Shown: positions 28,601 to 37,182 of the stretch, one piece after another
How positions within the stretch are numbered: position 1 is the first letter of the stretch
Layout of the letters: each line of letters begins with the position of its first letter
DNA from: Roseibium aquae
GTDB lineage: Bacteria; Pseudomonadota; Alphaproteobacteria; Rhizobiales; Stappiaceae
DNA: 64,000 nt
Reading direction: 5' to 3'
Assembly: GCF_008711285.1 (NCBI RefSeq)
Contig: NZ_VXDC01000006.1
Coordinates: forward strand, 279,098 to 343,097
Notes under the pieces: model-generated
Seen by the model: only the letters and a program-made list of their open reading frames with translations
Told to the model about the DNA's origin: nothing
Database searches by the model: none
Position numbers and translations under genes: made by a program

Positions 28601-29173
28601 GTGCGCATCGCGAAGGGCCTTGGCCTCGGCCTGTCGATCGTCGAGCGGATCAGCAACGTGCTGGACCATCCGATCGACCTGCGCTCTACCGTCGGAAAAG
28701 GATCTTGCTTTTCCGTCACTTTGCCGGTGGCGGCCGCCATTCCCGTCACGCCTGCTGGTCCGGCCCCCATGCCGGTCACGTCGCAACTCGACGGACTGTG
28801 CGTCGTTGCAATCGACAACGAACCGGACATTCTCGATGCGATGCAACGCCTGTTGGAAGGCTGGAACTGTATTTCGGTGACCGCGAGCACGGACGCGGAA
28901 GCCAGCCGGAAGTTGTCGCAAGCCGGTCTCCGTCCGGACATACTGCTGGCGGACTACCACCTCGACGCCGGCACGGGCATCGAAGCCGTGCTCCGGCTGC
29001 GGTGGAAATTCGGCGCCCATTTGCCGGCCATCCTGCTCACCGCGGACCGGAGCCGGGGCGTCGCGGCCGAAGCCAGCGCAAAGGACATCGAGATCCTCAA
29101 CAAGCCCGTCAAGCCGGCAGCCCTGCGGGCCCAACTCGCCCGGTGCCGTGCCGGCCTGTCCGCGGCCGAATAA
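25649..29173 (+). CDS. Sodium/solute symporter-histidine kinase-receiver fusion (CrbS/NahK-like hybrid sensor)
   Basis: 1174-aa fusion. Residues 1 to about 520 are a sodium:solute symporter-like region with some 13 helices. A PAS domain follows at about 654-770, a coiled coil (ERRVRERTEELTRVNEEL), a kinase core with acceptor His near 820 in AAAGHDILQPLNAARL, an ATPase domain to about 1030 and a C-terminal receiver at 1049-1174 with Asp near 1100 (LLADYHLD). Proteins of this architecture (CrbS, MxtR, CbrA relatives) couple uptake or sensing of small carbon sources to a LuxR-type partner. The regulator at 32031-32714 is a candidate. The start is ambiguous between 25649 and 25652. Confidence 0.9.
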   Translation: MMHGWLVLIAATAYILLLFAIASYGDRMSRAIRSGGRGRPLIYALSLSVYCTSWTFFGSVGNASRTGIEFLTIYIGPMLVFAIGYPLIRRIIRIAKAERITSIADFIGARYGKNQSVAAVATLIAVIGIIPYIALQLKAMSQSIAAMVGPLILPEPLTMLGFADIGFVIALTMAMFAWAFGTRHIDATEHQDGLMLAIAAEAVVKLVAFLAVGLWVTFGLFDGPFDFVLSISKAPEVAAVFEQPINTGNWLLLTMLSAFAILLLPRQFHVTVTENTSEAELKTAAWLFPLYLVLINLFVVPIAAAGLLRFGQEVNPDTYVLALPLDEGHPALALLVFLGGLSAATAMVIVATIALSVMISNDIVVPLLLRRRKGGELLAMSNRDMSGDLLTIRRLSILAILVLAYAYYKSAGDTAALVSIGLLSFAAIAQFAPAFFGALIWRQANARGAIAGMTAGFALWCYTLLLPTFAASGIFPPSIIEAGPAGIGILKPEALFGIQMDPFMHGTLWSLGANLFFFIIGSLSRAPRPAETLQANLFVPAGLTPAPSIRLWRSSVTAGDLQATVARYLGEARTERSFRRYARERGTDFAQTDLADAGLLRFSEQLLASAIGAASSRLVLSLMLKRRDLSTKGAVKLLDDASAALQYNRDLLQTALNQVSQGIGVFDRDLRLICWNRQFRDLLGLPAEYGQVGTTLDTILRFNAERGEHGSGPIEAAVNERLHKMVGANETFQERLLLTGTVLEVRVSPMPDGGIVTTYTDITERVMAEEALARANETLERRVRERTEELTRVNEELRKASRAAEDANIGKTRFLAAAGHDILQPLNAARLYSSVLVNKLQDGDNSDLVHNIDAALGSVEDILGAVLDISRLDTGALKPEWTVFNLNDILVPLMREFEPIAEEKGLDLRLVPTSLSVRSDRRLLRRLLQNLVSNALKYTSHGRVLLGCRRRGDRVVVETHDTGMGVPEAQKTRIFQEFLRLDDGVRIAKGLGLGLSIVERISNVLDHPIDLRSTVGKGSCFSVTLPVAAAIPVTPAGPAPMPVTSQLDGLCVVAIDNEPDILDAMQRLLEGWNCISVTASTDAEASRKLSQAGLRPDILLADYHLDAGTGIEAVLRLRWKFGAHLPAILLTADRSRGVAAEASAKDIEILNKPVKPAALRAQLARCRAGLSAAE

Positions 29174-29209
29174 GCCCGGAACGCCCGCTTCGAACCCCAG
29201 TTGGACAAC

Positions 29210-31684
29210 TCAGGATCCGAACCCGGCCAGCTTGACCGGCGGCGTCCGGCTGATCGCTTCAATCAGCTTGGGATCAACAGTCATGACGGGCTCGGGCTGC
29301 GGCCGGCCGAAGTAAAAACCCTGAAGGCTGTCGCAGCCAAGGGTCCGCAAGGCTTCCGCCTGGAACTTCTTCTCGACCCCTTCGGCGGTGACTTCCAACC
29401 CGAGATTATGCGCCAGGGCGATAACGGCCGCTATGATCGCCAAACCGTCGCTGGTGATGCCGATCTCATCGACAAAGCATTTGTCGATCTTGATCTTGTC
29501 GAAGCGATACTGGCGCAGGTAGCTCAGCGAGGAATAGCCGGTGCCGAAATCGTCCAGCGCGATGCGAACCCCGAGATCGCGAAGGCTTGTCAGCATGTCA
29601 CGCGCGGCATCCGCATCCCGGATCAGAACGGATTCGGTCACCTCCAGAACAAGTCTGCCCGCATCGAACCCGGTTTCCATCAGCGCGTTGCGAACCAGTT
29701 CGGGGAGATTGGCACTCATGAACTGCATGGGCGACAGATTGACAGCCACGCTTTTCAAGTCCGGGTAGCGCGCGGCTGTCTCGCAGGCGCGTTTGAGCAC
29801 CCATGATCCGAGCGACAGCATCAACCCGGCCTCTTCGGCAATCGGAACGAACTGGGAAGGCGGGATTTCGCCCCGGACGGGATGATACCACCGGACCAAG
29901 ACCTCGGAGGACACCACCTCGCCGGTTCGCGCATCGATTATCGGCTGAAACTCCAGCCGCAACGCCTCTTCGGCAAGGGCGAGGCGGAGATCGTTCTCGA
30001 TTTCCCGGCGCGAGCGCACCTCTCTTTCCATGTGAGGCTTGTAGGACAGCGCACCACCGCGATCGATCCGCTTTGCCTCATAAAGCGCAATGTCGGCGTT
30101 GCGCAGAAGGTCGTCAACGGTCTGTCCGTGGTCTGGTGAAAGCGCGAATCCCACAGTCGCACTCAACGAAAAGGATCGGCATTGAAGTTCAAAAGGCTCC
30201 TGGGCAACCTCGATCAGGCGTTCGGCAAACAGTTGTGCTTGGCCGGGCTTTGCGAAATCCGCCAGCACCGCGAACTCGTCGCCACCGAAGCGCGCCAGTT
30301 CAGCTCGTCCGCCCCCAACCGCCTTAAACCGCTCGGCAACATAACGCAGCAGCCTGTCGCCGGCAGGTTGTCCGCAGGTATCATTGACGACTTTGAAATT
30401 ATCGAGATCGATCAGCATCAAGGCCGTATGCTTGCCGTCCCCGTCCGTCCGCCGCGCAAGATGCTCATGCAGGCGCTGGAGGAACCAGCTTCGGTTCCCC
30501 ACGCCGGTCAACGAATCGTGCACAGCCAAGTGTGCGACCAGCGCTGCCGACCGCGTGCTGTCGGTTACATCCGACCCAACACCGCGATATCCGCAAAAAC
30601 GTCCCTGGTCATTGAAGAAGGGCCTGCCGGATACCGACCAATATCGCTGATCGCCGTCGACATCGACCTCGATCACGACATCCCGAAATCCTTCCTTGGC
30701 CGCCATCGCCTTGTCGAGAGCCAGAGCGGCGCGTTGGGCTTCATGGGTCTTCACCGACCGGGCCAGGTCGCCGATCCGTTGCGCCTGAAGCTCGTTGGAA
30801 TGCCGGCCGCTGACCTGCAAGAAGCGCTTCGAAATCCTTTTGAAGAAACCGGATTGATCGGTTTCCCAAAGCCAGTCGCTGGCTGTTTCCTGGAACTCGT
30901 TCAACAAGAGCGAGATCAGCTCTCCCCGCTTACCGACCTCGAATTCACCGACAAAATGCGCCACGAAGAGCCACCCGGTCGAAACCGAACACAAGGCCAC
31001 GATCGCGGAATAGGTGAACAACAAGGCAACCATCGGCCAGACTTGCGGCTCCGGCTGAAGAAACAGCGCAAGCAACGAGCCCAGGGTGAGGATGGCCACC
31101 CAGTACAAAGCGGCCTTGGGAAGCGTCGACAAGGCGAATCCACCGGCGCAGATCATGCCGGTCATCAAACAGGCGACCAAAAGGGCGGGTTGCTTTTCCG
31201 CCAGACCGAAGGCCGCAAGGGGCACAAGAGCCCAAAGAGCAGAGAGAATGGTTGCGTGCTGGACGGCCCGCTGCATCGCACGCTTTGAAGCCGACCGGAT
31301 CGGGTTGCGCAGGGCGATCCACCAGGCGCGCGCTCCGCGCATCATCAGATAGCCAATAGCAAGGGCCCATACCGCCAGCACCGGCGCGGCTACACTGCCG
31401 GCAAGCGCGAAAACGGTGGCCAGACCTGCAACCGCATTTGCGATCACCGCGAAGGGTGTCATCCGCAAAACGCCGGAAATCTGGGCCGCCCGCACACGTT
31501 CCACCAGATCGCGATCGGCCGTTTGGTGTCCGAAAGCCAACTCCAGAACCCGGGATGGATCCACCCTTTTGGCGGGGTTTTCATGAGGGCTCCCGCTGCC
31601 GGTTTCGGCAGGTATTGACTTCACCGTAAGATCGGAAAACAGAGTTGCCCGCTCCAAAAGTGTCATGAGGGCGTTCAAACGCAT
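29210..31684 (-). CDS. Membrane-bound GGDEF-EAL cyclic-di-GMP protein with PAS domain
   Basis: 824-aa protein: about five transmembrane helices in the first 220 residues, a PAS domain near 275-400 (ETASDWLWETDQSGFF), a GGDEF domain with intact ARFGGDEFAVLADF near residue 466 and an EAL domain. The EAL signature is changed to EVL (SEVLVRWYHP), while LEVTESVLI, LDDFGTGYSS, KIDKCFVDEI, TAEGVE and QGFYFGRP are kept, so phosphodiesterase activity is still likely. It may make and break cyclic di-GMP. It is convergent with the hybrid kinase (36-base gap). Start taken at ATG 31684; a longer frame exists without support. Confidence 0.9.
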   Translation of the reverse strand: MRLNALMTLLERATLFSDLTVKSIPAETGSGSPHENPAKRVDPSRVLELAFGHQTADRDLVERVRAAQISGVLRMTPFAVIANAVAGLATVFALAGSVAAPVLAVWALAIGYLMMRGARAWWIALRNPIRSASKRAMQRAVQHATILSALWALVPLAAFGLAEKQPALLVACLMTGMICAGGFALSTLPKAALYWVAILTLGSLLALFLQPEPQVWPMVALLFTYSAIVALCSVSTGWLFVAHFVGEFEVGKRGELISLLLNEFQETASDWLWETDQSGFFKRISKRFLQVSGRHSNELQAQRIGDLARSVKTHEAQRAALALDKAMAAKEGFRDVVIEVDVDGDQRYWSVSGRPFFNDQGRFCGYRGVGSDVTDSTRSAALVAHLAVHDSLTGVGNRSWFLQRLHEHLARRTDGDGKHTALMLIDLDNFKVVNDTCGQPAGDRLLRYVAERFKAVGGGRAELARFGGDEFAVLADFAKPGQAQLFAERLIEVAQEPFELQCRSFSLSATVGFALSPDHGQTVDDLLRNADIALYEAKRIDRGGALSYKPHMEREVRSRREIENDLRLALAEEALRLEFQPIIDARTGEVVSSEVLVRWYHPVRGEIPPSQFVPIAEEAGLMLSLGSWVLKRACETAARYPDLKSVAVNLSPMQFMSANLPELVRNALMETGFDAGRLVLEVTESVLIRDADAARDMLTSLRDLGVRIALDDFGTGYSSLSYLRQYRFDKIKIDKCFVDEIGITSDGLAIIAAVIALAHNLGLEVTAEGVEKKFQAEALRTLGCDSLQGFYFGRPQPEPVMTVDPKLIEAISRTPPVKLAGFGS

Positions 31685-32030
31685 ATTATTGCCTTGACAC
31701 ACAGGCCGGCGCACAGATCACGCAGACCAAATTCTGCACAGGCCGAAAGTCTAACTGCGAATGACTAAACGTTAGGTAAAGTATAATCCGGGCTATGGGC
31801 CAGCCAAATGCGCGGCATGGCTCTCAGCCTATTCGGCCTGTGGCACGGAATGGAGCTGCATTCATGCGTCCGGTGCATTCATGCGTCCGGCATGAATACC
31901 TTGCGATATGTCTCGGATCATGCCCGCGCTATACAGCCTCGTCGGACAAGATACGCCACGCTTCCAGCAGCCAGCCGGGGGCGTCCGGGCGTTCATGCGG
32001 CGGTTCGGATGGCCTCTACCCGCGGCAGAG
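31685..32030. other. Intergenic region with tandem repeat
   Basis: 346 bases between the NarL-type regulator stop and the GGDEF-EAL start, both on the minus strand. It contains the AT-rich stretch TTAGGTAAAGTATAATCC around 31772 and the tandem repeat at 31857-31890. Overlapping short frames on both strands look like chance. No RNA gene was recognised. Confidence 0.55.
31857..31890. repeat. Two exact tandem copies of TGCATTCATGCGTCCGG with an added dyad
   Basis: A 17-bp unit is repeated exactly twice with no spacer. The second copy continues into CATGAAT (31891-31897), which pairs with ATTCATG (31877-31883) as a perfect 7-bp inverted repeat. It lies about 175-210 bases upstream of the GGDEF-EAL start. 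Confidence 0.6.
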
Positions 32031-32714
32031 TCAAGCCGTCGGGCTTGCCGCTTCGCCATCGCCGCCGAGCTGCCATTGCCCGGCTTCAATCTTCGAGGCG
32101 GCAATCACCGCTTGCGTGCGGCTTTCAACACCGAGTTTCTGAAGGATCGCGGATACATGGGCCTTGACCGTCGCCTCTGAGACCGAAAGCTCGTAAGCGA
32201 TCTGCTTGTTCAACAAGCCTTCGGACAGCATCATCAGCACCCGCACCTGTTGCGGCGTGAGAGTGGCCAGACGCTTCACCAGATCGCCGCCACCGTCGTC
32301 GGCCGAAAGGTCCACTTCCGGCGGGGTCCAAACCTGGCCGTCCATAATCGCGGAGATCGCGGTCTTGATCACTTCAATGCCATGCGACTTCGGGATGAAT
32401 CCCGAGGCTCCAAACTCCACACAGCGGCGAACCGTCTGCGGATCCTCGCTCGCCGACACGATCACAACCGGAACCGAGCCGTGCTGCGCGCGCAGATACA
32501 TCAGACCGGAAAACCCGCGCATCCCCGGCATGCTGAGGTCAAGAAGAATCAAGTCAACATCGCCGCCGGCATCCAGTTGGGCCGTGACGTCTTCCAGCGC
32601 GCCGGCTTCCTCGATCCGCGCATTCGGATACTGATGCTCAAGCGTTTGCCGCAACGCCCCTCTGAACAACGGGTGGTCGTCGGCAATGATGAAGTGAAAA
32701 CCGGTCTCTCCCAC
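32031..32714 (-). CDS. NarL/LuxR-type response regulator
   Basis: 227-aa regulator. The receiver has the acidic pair in IIADDHPLF, phospho-acceptor Asp in LILLDLSMPG and Lys in FIPKSH; a LuxR helix-turn-helix follows (LTPQQVRVLMMLSEGLLNKQ, then VSEATVKAHVSAILQKLG). The start is GTG 32714 because GGAGGA lies 8 bases upstream. It resembles the CrbR/ErdR-type regulators that partner with symporter-kinase fusions, and the hybrid kinase lies 2.9 kb away on the other side of the GGDEF-EAL gene. Its targets are not visible; in relatives they include acetyl-CoA synthetase. Confidence 0.88.
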   Translation of the reverse strand: MGETGFHFIIADDHPLFRGALRQTLEHQYPNARIEEAGALEDVTAQLDAGGDVDLILLDLSMPGMRGFSGLMYLRAQHGSVPVVIVSASEDPQTVRRCVEFGASGFIPKSHGIEVIKTAISAIMDGQVWTPPEVDLSADDGGGDLVKRLATLTPQQVRVLMMLSEGLLNKQIAYELSVSEATVKAHVSAILQKLGVESRTQAVIAASKIEAGQWQLGGDGEAASPTA

Positions 32715-33141
32715 GACCTTACTCCTCCGTTCCGCCAACGGCGTCATTGCGCTCGGCAATGGTTAAGGCCGCTGGCGTTTATTATTTTGGCGAAAGTATG
32801 TGTGCACCGATGGGACGGCGCAAGTCAAACGTTCCATTGCTCCCGCGAGGCCAAGCAGGGTTCACCGCTTGGCAACCTGGACCGCTCGCGACCAAAATCG
32901 CCACAAACGTCTCGACATCCCGCGCTTCACACCCGCGCTACCGTCGACCGGACACCTCTCCAAATTCCGTAAAGTCACCGAGATCAGCACTTTTCATATA
33001 CGTATAAATTACAATAAAAATTGAAAGTTGGAATGGCCGCATGAATATCTATTGGAACTGGAAAAGATCTTGCCCTATCAAACGGACATGCGGCCACACC
33101 CCGGGCCGAATCGTCAGAACAATTTTGGATTGCGCACACAA
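32715..33141. other. Intergenic region with an AT-rich island
   Basis: 427 bases between two divergent genes. From about 32985 to 33025 the sequence is strikingly AT-rich and includes the palindrome TATACGTATA (32997-33006) followed by AAATTACAATAAAAATTGAA, a good promoter region for the thioesterase-like gene. No RNA gene or repeat was recognised in the rest. Confidence 0.5.
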
Positions 33142-34011
33142 ATGAATGCTCTCGAGACGCTGTTTTCTTTTGTAAACCCTTGGGAATGTGACGAAAATAA
33201 CCACTCGAACGTTCAATTCTATTTCAGCCGGTTCGAAGAGGCGGACCGGCAATTCCAACTCTTGTCCGGTCTTAGCGAAACCCTTGTCGGCAGCCGCCGG
33301 GTCCGGCATGTCCGCTACCATCGGGAACTGCGTGTTGCGGACCTGATCACGGTGACCAGTCACATCGCCTTCGACGGGCCGCATATGCTGACGGTCGTCC
33401 ACGAGATGCGGAACGGCGCGAACGGCACCTTGGCCGCGACGGCAACCGATGGATATGAGCCATCCATATCAGCCCTCAAGACGCTTCAATCCCGGCTCAA
33501 GGCCTTTCAGGACCCCATGCCGGAGGAAGCCGCGCCGAGGGGGCTTGCGGTGTCCCCCTATTCCCAGCGTCCGACGCCGGCTGCCCTCGTTGAGGCGGGC
33601 GCAAGGGTCTGCTTCCGGGGCACGGTTCTTGCCCGGCATCTGGGTCCGGGCAACAAGGCGGACGACAAATTCGCCATCGCCTGCTTCACCGATGGCGTCG
33701 CCCATGTCTGGGAGCGCACACCGATGACCCACGCCTACCTCACCGAAAACGGGTACGGCCGGGTCGCGGTCGAAATGAAGCTGACCTGGATCAGCCCCCT
33801 CAAGGCGGGTGATCCCGTGAAGGTCATCAGCGGCCTTACCGGGGTGGCGGACAAGACCTTCACCATGCGCCACCATTTGTTCGAGGCGCGCACCGAGCGT
33901 CTGGCGGCGGTATGCGATGTTGTCGCTCTTGTGATGGATCTGAAAAAGCGGGGTGCCGTTGCCTTGCCAGACACCGCAAGAAAGCAGATCTCAGGCCTTC
34001 TCATAGACTAA
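33142..34011 (+). CDS. Double hot-dog thioesterase-like protein
   Basis: 289-aa protein with two hot-dog (4HBT) segments. The first contains WECDENNHSNVQFYFSRFEE, where D-x-N-x-H-x-N resembles the catalytic D/N region of acyl-CoA thioesterases, and the second contains FTDGVAHVWERTP. Proteins like this hydrolyse acyl-CoA esters such as short or choline-derived thioesters, but the substrate is unknown here. ATG 33142 places the family start near the N-terminus; an upstream in-frame ATG at 33028 would add 38 residues of poorer composition. Neither start has a strong ribosome binding site. Confidence 0.75.
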   Translation: MNALETLFSFVNPWECDENNHSNVQFYFSRFEEADRQFQLLSGLSETLVGSRRVRHVRYHRELRVADLITVTSHIAFDGPHMLTVVHEMRNGANGTLAATATDGYEPSISALKTLQSRLKAFQDPMPEEAAPRGLAVSPYSQRPTPAALVEAGARVCFRGTVLARHLGPGNKADDKFAIACFTDGVAHVWERTPMTHAYLTENGYGRVAVEMKLTWISPLKAGDPVKVISGLTGVADKTFTMRHHLFEARTERLAAVCDVVALVMDLKKRGAVALPDTARKQISGLLID

Positions 34012-34093
34012 GGCAACCGAGACCGCATCCGCGGACGAGGCGCTTGAGGAAAGGGTCCGCCCGGCCCTCCAATCAGCCCCACAACCCGGCTTC

Positions 34094-35128
34094 TTACTGG
34101 GCGGGATCTGCGCCGTCCAATTCGCCCTGCAGTTCCTTCATCAAGCCGAAAAAGCGGCGCATCGCCATCTCGGTGAAGTCAAGGATTTCCTCCAGTTCCT
34201 CTTCGTCCGTTTGGGACAGTTGCGGCTCCGGTGCTCCCTCCCCCGCCTCGGGCCGAGCCGGATCGTCGGCTTGCCCATCGCCTTTTCCAGGCTCGCCAGA
34301 GGGAGCCTCACCGGACTGGGCACCGGCTTGCGGCGGAGCGGACGGGGCCGTTTCCGGCGCGCCCTCACCCGATTGAAGACCTGGCGTTCCAGCGGCACCG
34401 GGGCCCGATTGCAAAGCCGATGCGAGGTCGGCCTGAAGCGCCGCGATCCGGGCGTTCAAGGCCGAAATTTCCGCGTTCAATGAGTCGATTTCGGCGAGGT
34501 AAGCCTGCTCTGCCTGCGGGACAGGCACGCACCGCCAGGCCCCATTGCGGTCTTCACAAACGCTGACGGTTCCAGCTTCCCTGTCGACGCGAAGAATATC
34601 CGTACCCAGCTCGACAAGGGCATATCGGCCGGACTGTTCCAGTTCGCGCCTGGCCGGTTCGCGGTTGCCGGCAACATCCGGGCCCGCGTCGGCCACGTCT
34701 GCCGTTTCGCTTGTCTCCGCCGTCCCTGCCTCGGGCGCCCGTACTTCTGCCGTCTCCGCTTCCGCCGTTTTCGCTTCTGGCACTTTCGCTTCTGGCACTT
34801 TCGCTTCTGGCGCGACATCCGCCTGCCCGGCCGCCTGCGCGTCGGCCTGTGCGACAACCTGCGGGGCGGGTTCGGGTGGCACGGTCGCATCCGCCGCCGG
34901 AGTATCGGGGGCGGCGGACATGTTCCGCGGCTTGGGAGACCGAGGTGTCAAGAGTTCGAGCCGTGGCACCGTGCGCGTTTTGGTATAGTCCCCCGCAACG
35001 ACGGCCCAAACCGCCGTCTCCGGCTTGGACGCACCGGCCGCAAGCACTGGACCACCGGCCATTAGGGCAATGGCCGACAGAGCACCGGCCAAGCCCAAGA
35101 CTCCCACCAATCGGCTACCTGTCCCCAT
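34094..35128 (-). CDS. Secreted or periplasmic low-complexity protein
   Basis: 344-aa protein of no recognised family. An N-terminal signal peptide is clear (VGVLGLAGALSAIALMAGGP, cleavage likely after VLAAGA). Residues 70-160 are an Ala/Glu/Val/Pro-rich linker with tandem EAKVP units. A small conserved-looking core follows (GRYALVELGTDILRVDREAG, with a Cys pair in VCEDRNGAWRCVPVP), then a coiled-coil heptad stretch (LAEIDSLNAEISALNARIAA), a second Gly/Pro/Glu-rich linker and an acidic helix at the C-terminus. The Cys pair suggests a disulphide. Convergent with the thioesterase gene; upstream region divergent from none. Confidence 0.75.
   Translation of the reverse strand: MGTGSRLVGVLGLAGALSAIALMAGGPVLAAGASKPETAVWAVVAGDYTKTRTVPRLELLTPRSPKPRNMSAAPDTPAADATVPPEPAPQVVAQADAQAAGQADVAPEAKVPEAKVPEAKTAEAETAEVRAPEAGTAETSETADVADAGPDVAGNREPARRELEQSGRYALVELGTDILRVDREAGTVSVCEDRNGAWRCVPVPQAEQAYLAEIDSLNAEISALNARIAALQADLASALQSGPGAAGTPGLQSGEGAPETAPSAPPQAGAQSGEAPSGEPGKGDGQADDPARPEAGEGAPEPQLSQTDEEELEEILDFTEMAMRRFFGLMKELQGELDGADPAQ
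34771..34810. repeat. 15-bp tandem repeat (TCGCTTCTGGCACTT) inside the linker of the secreted protein
   Basis: Two exact 15-bp units at 34771-34785 and 34786-34800 and a partial third unit starting at 34801. Because 15 is a multiple of three, copy-number changes would lengthen or shorten the EAKVP linker without a frameshift. Degenerate copies extend to the left. Confidence 0.75.
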
Positions 35129-35307
35129 GTCCCTTCTCCCGGGTTTTCGACTTCAGTCGATCATAACGCTTTGTTAACCGTGTTGCCACACATCGGCGGC
35201 CAGCGCACGGGTGGGGGAGCAGGTTTTGCATGTCATGCACAAGGGATCGGGCAACCGCAGGCCAGACCGGCAAGGCTGAGGGGCGGCCGGCGCAACCGGA
35301 AATCCAG

Positions 35308-36963
35308 TCAGGCCTCTGATGATGGCAGGAATGCGTTCAGGGTTTCGATCCAGTCAGCCTCCGATGGCGGCTTGTCCCATCGCAGGCGCGAAATCCGGGG
35401 AAACCGCATGGCGAGGCCCGACTTGTGGCGCGGCGAGCGGTTCAGCCCCTCGAAGGCCACCTCCAGAACAAGCCCCGTTTCCGCCGTGTGTTCCACTTCC
35501 CGGACCGGACCGAACCGGTTGACCGTGTGGTTGCGCACGAAGCGGTCGATCTGCTGAAGCTCTTCGTCGGTGAACCCGAAATAGGCCTTGCCGACCGGCA
35601 CGAGTTCCTCACCTCCAGCGCCGCGGCGCCAAACCCCGAATGTGTAATCGGAGTAAAAGGATGACCGTTTGCCGTGACCGCGTTGCGCATACATCAGAAC
35701 GGCATCGATGAGAAACGGGTCCCGCTTCCACTTGTACCAAAGGCCTTTTGGACGGCCCGGAACATAGACACTGTCCAGACGCTTGAGCATCAGACCTTCC
35801 ACGGCCTCGGCATCCTCGCGGGGCAAAAAGGTCGCGGGGCTCTTGCGCGCCCGCGCCCAGCCCGCCCAGTCCCCGGCCGGTATTTGCGGCGACAGGTCGA
35901 TACGCGGCTCGCCAAGTCCGGCCAGGAAATCCTCCAGCATCCGCCGGCGTTCCGCCAAGGGCCGGTCCCGCAGGTCGACACCGTCCAGAGCCAACAGGTC
36001 ATAGGCACGGATCGCGGCCGGATAGTCCTTCTGCAGTTTTGCACCAACCGTCTTTCGGTTGAGCCGTTTCTGGAGGTCGCCAAACGGGCGCACCGCGCCA
36101 TCCCGCTTGACAAGGAGCTCGCCATCGATGGCCGCATGAAAATCGAGAACCGCCAAAATGTCGGGAAATGTGCCAGAAATATCCTCGCCGGTGCGCGTGT
36201 AGAGCCGCCTGACATGCCCGGCACCGCCGGCGGCTGGTGCGCAGACGGCCTGGACGCGAATACCGTCCCATTTCCATTCCGCCCGAAAGGACGAGGCCGG
36301 CAAAACGCCAATATCCTTCTCCTCGTCCAGAGGGTGGGCGAGCATCGCGGGACGGAATGGAACGGGATCGGTTGTCTCCGGCTTGCCCGCTCGGCCTTCC
36401 ACCCACGCAAACAAGTCTTCATAGGGCGGGGCAAGACCGTGCCAGACCTCCTCCACCTCGTTCGGATCGACCCCGCCGAGTCGGGCAACGGCCGTCTTCG
36501 CAAGGCGCGCCGATACGCCAACACGCAGCCCGCCGGTCACCAGTTTCAACAAGGCCCAGCGGCCGGTTTCGTCCAGGCCATCCAGCCACGTTTCCAAAAG
36601 CCGTGGCGTCTCGGCCTTCCCGGCACTTGCCAGCCGCTCGACAACAACGCGCAAGGGCGGCGGCGCGGCGGGCGGAGTGTCGTCCACGGCGGCCGAGGGC
36701 CACATCAACGCGATGGTTTCCGACAGATCGCCGACGAAATCATAGGACAGCGCGAACAACACCGGATCGGTCCGGTCCGCGATGAGCGTGCGAAGCATGG
36801 CCGGCTTGGCATTCTTGAAGGACAGGTTGCCGGTCAAGGTTGCCAGCGCGTAGCCCCGGTCCGGATCAGGAGCCTCGGCGAAATAGGCTTTCAGCAGCGC
36901 TTCCTTGGCCAGCCGGCGCGGCTCATAGGACAACCGGTCGAGCAATTGGGCGAAGGCGAGCAT
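35308..36963 (-). CDS. ATP-dependent DNA ligase of the ligase-associated repair cassette
   Basis: 551-aa ligase of the bacterial TIGR04120 type. An N-terminal DNA-binding domain (about 1-200) precedes the nucleotidyltransferase domain with adenylation Lys231 in EWKWDGIRVQ, then IDGELLVKRDG, and an OB domain with the late KxK motif in GLWYKWKRDP. It seals DNA nicks using ATP. Start at ATG 36963, where the family begins. Its three usual partners are at 39707-44092 in this window, so it belongs to the same repair module although other genes intervene. Confidence 0.9.
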   Translation of the reverse strand: MLAFAQLLDRLSYEPRRLAKEALLKAYFAEAPDPDRGYALATLTGNLSFKNAKPAMLRTLIADRTDPVLFALSYDFVGDLSETIALMWPSAAVDDTPPAAPPPLRVVVERLASAGKAETPRLLETWLDGLDETGRWALLKLVTGGLRVGVSARLAKTAVARLGGVDPNEVEEVWHGLAPPYEDLFAWVEGRAGKPETTDPVPFRPAMLAHPLDEEKDIGVLPASSFRAEWKWDGIRVQAVCAPAAGGAGHVRRLYTRTGEDISGTFPDILAVLDFHAAIDGELLVKRDGAVRPFGDLQKRLNRKTVGAKLQKDYPAAIRAYDLLALDGVDLRDRPLAERRRMLEDFLAGLGEPRIDLSPQIPAGDWAGWARARKSPATFLPREDAEAVEGLMLKRLDSVYVPGRPKGLWYKWKRDPFLIDAVLMYAQRGHGKRSSFYSDYTFGVWRRGAGGEELVPVGKAYFGFTDEELQQIDRFVRNHTVNRFGPVREVEHTAETGLVLEVAFEGLNRSPRHKSGLAMRFPRISRLRWDKPPSEADWIETLNAFLPSSEA

Positions 36964-37182
36964 GAGGTGCGATAGGGTCCGGGCTGCGAAACATTTGGGC
37001 GTGAACAACACTTGCGGCGGCCAGCATGGAATTCAAGCCCCGCTTGCAGCGGCGGGCAGGCATGCGGGATCATGCTGGACGCAAGGGACCGAAAAGCTTA
37101 TAGAGAAAGAAAATACCGTGCGGGATGCCCGTTTGGCCGGCTTCGAAGCCCTCCCCGCCTTGCATTTTCACGAAAGCGACAC

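Noticed and set aside
32747..33024. Short plus-strand frames upstream of the thioesterase-like gene
   Set aside because: No start signal or family resemblance, and the compositions are those of non-coding sequence.
36964..37182. LexA (SOS) box at the ligase/helicase divergent promoter
   Set aside because: I found no GTTC-N7-GTTC in this interval or in 40760-40850, so no SOS control is claimed.
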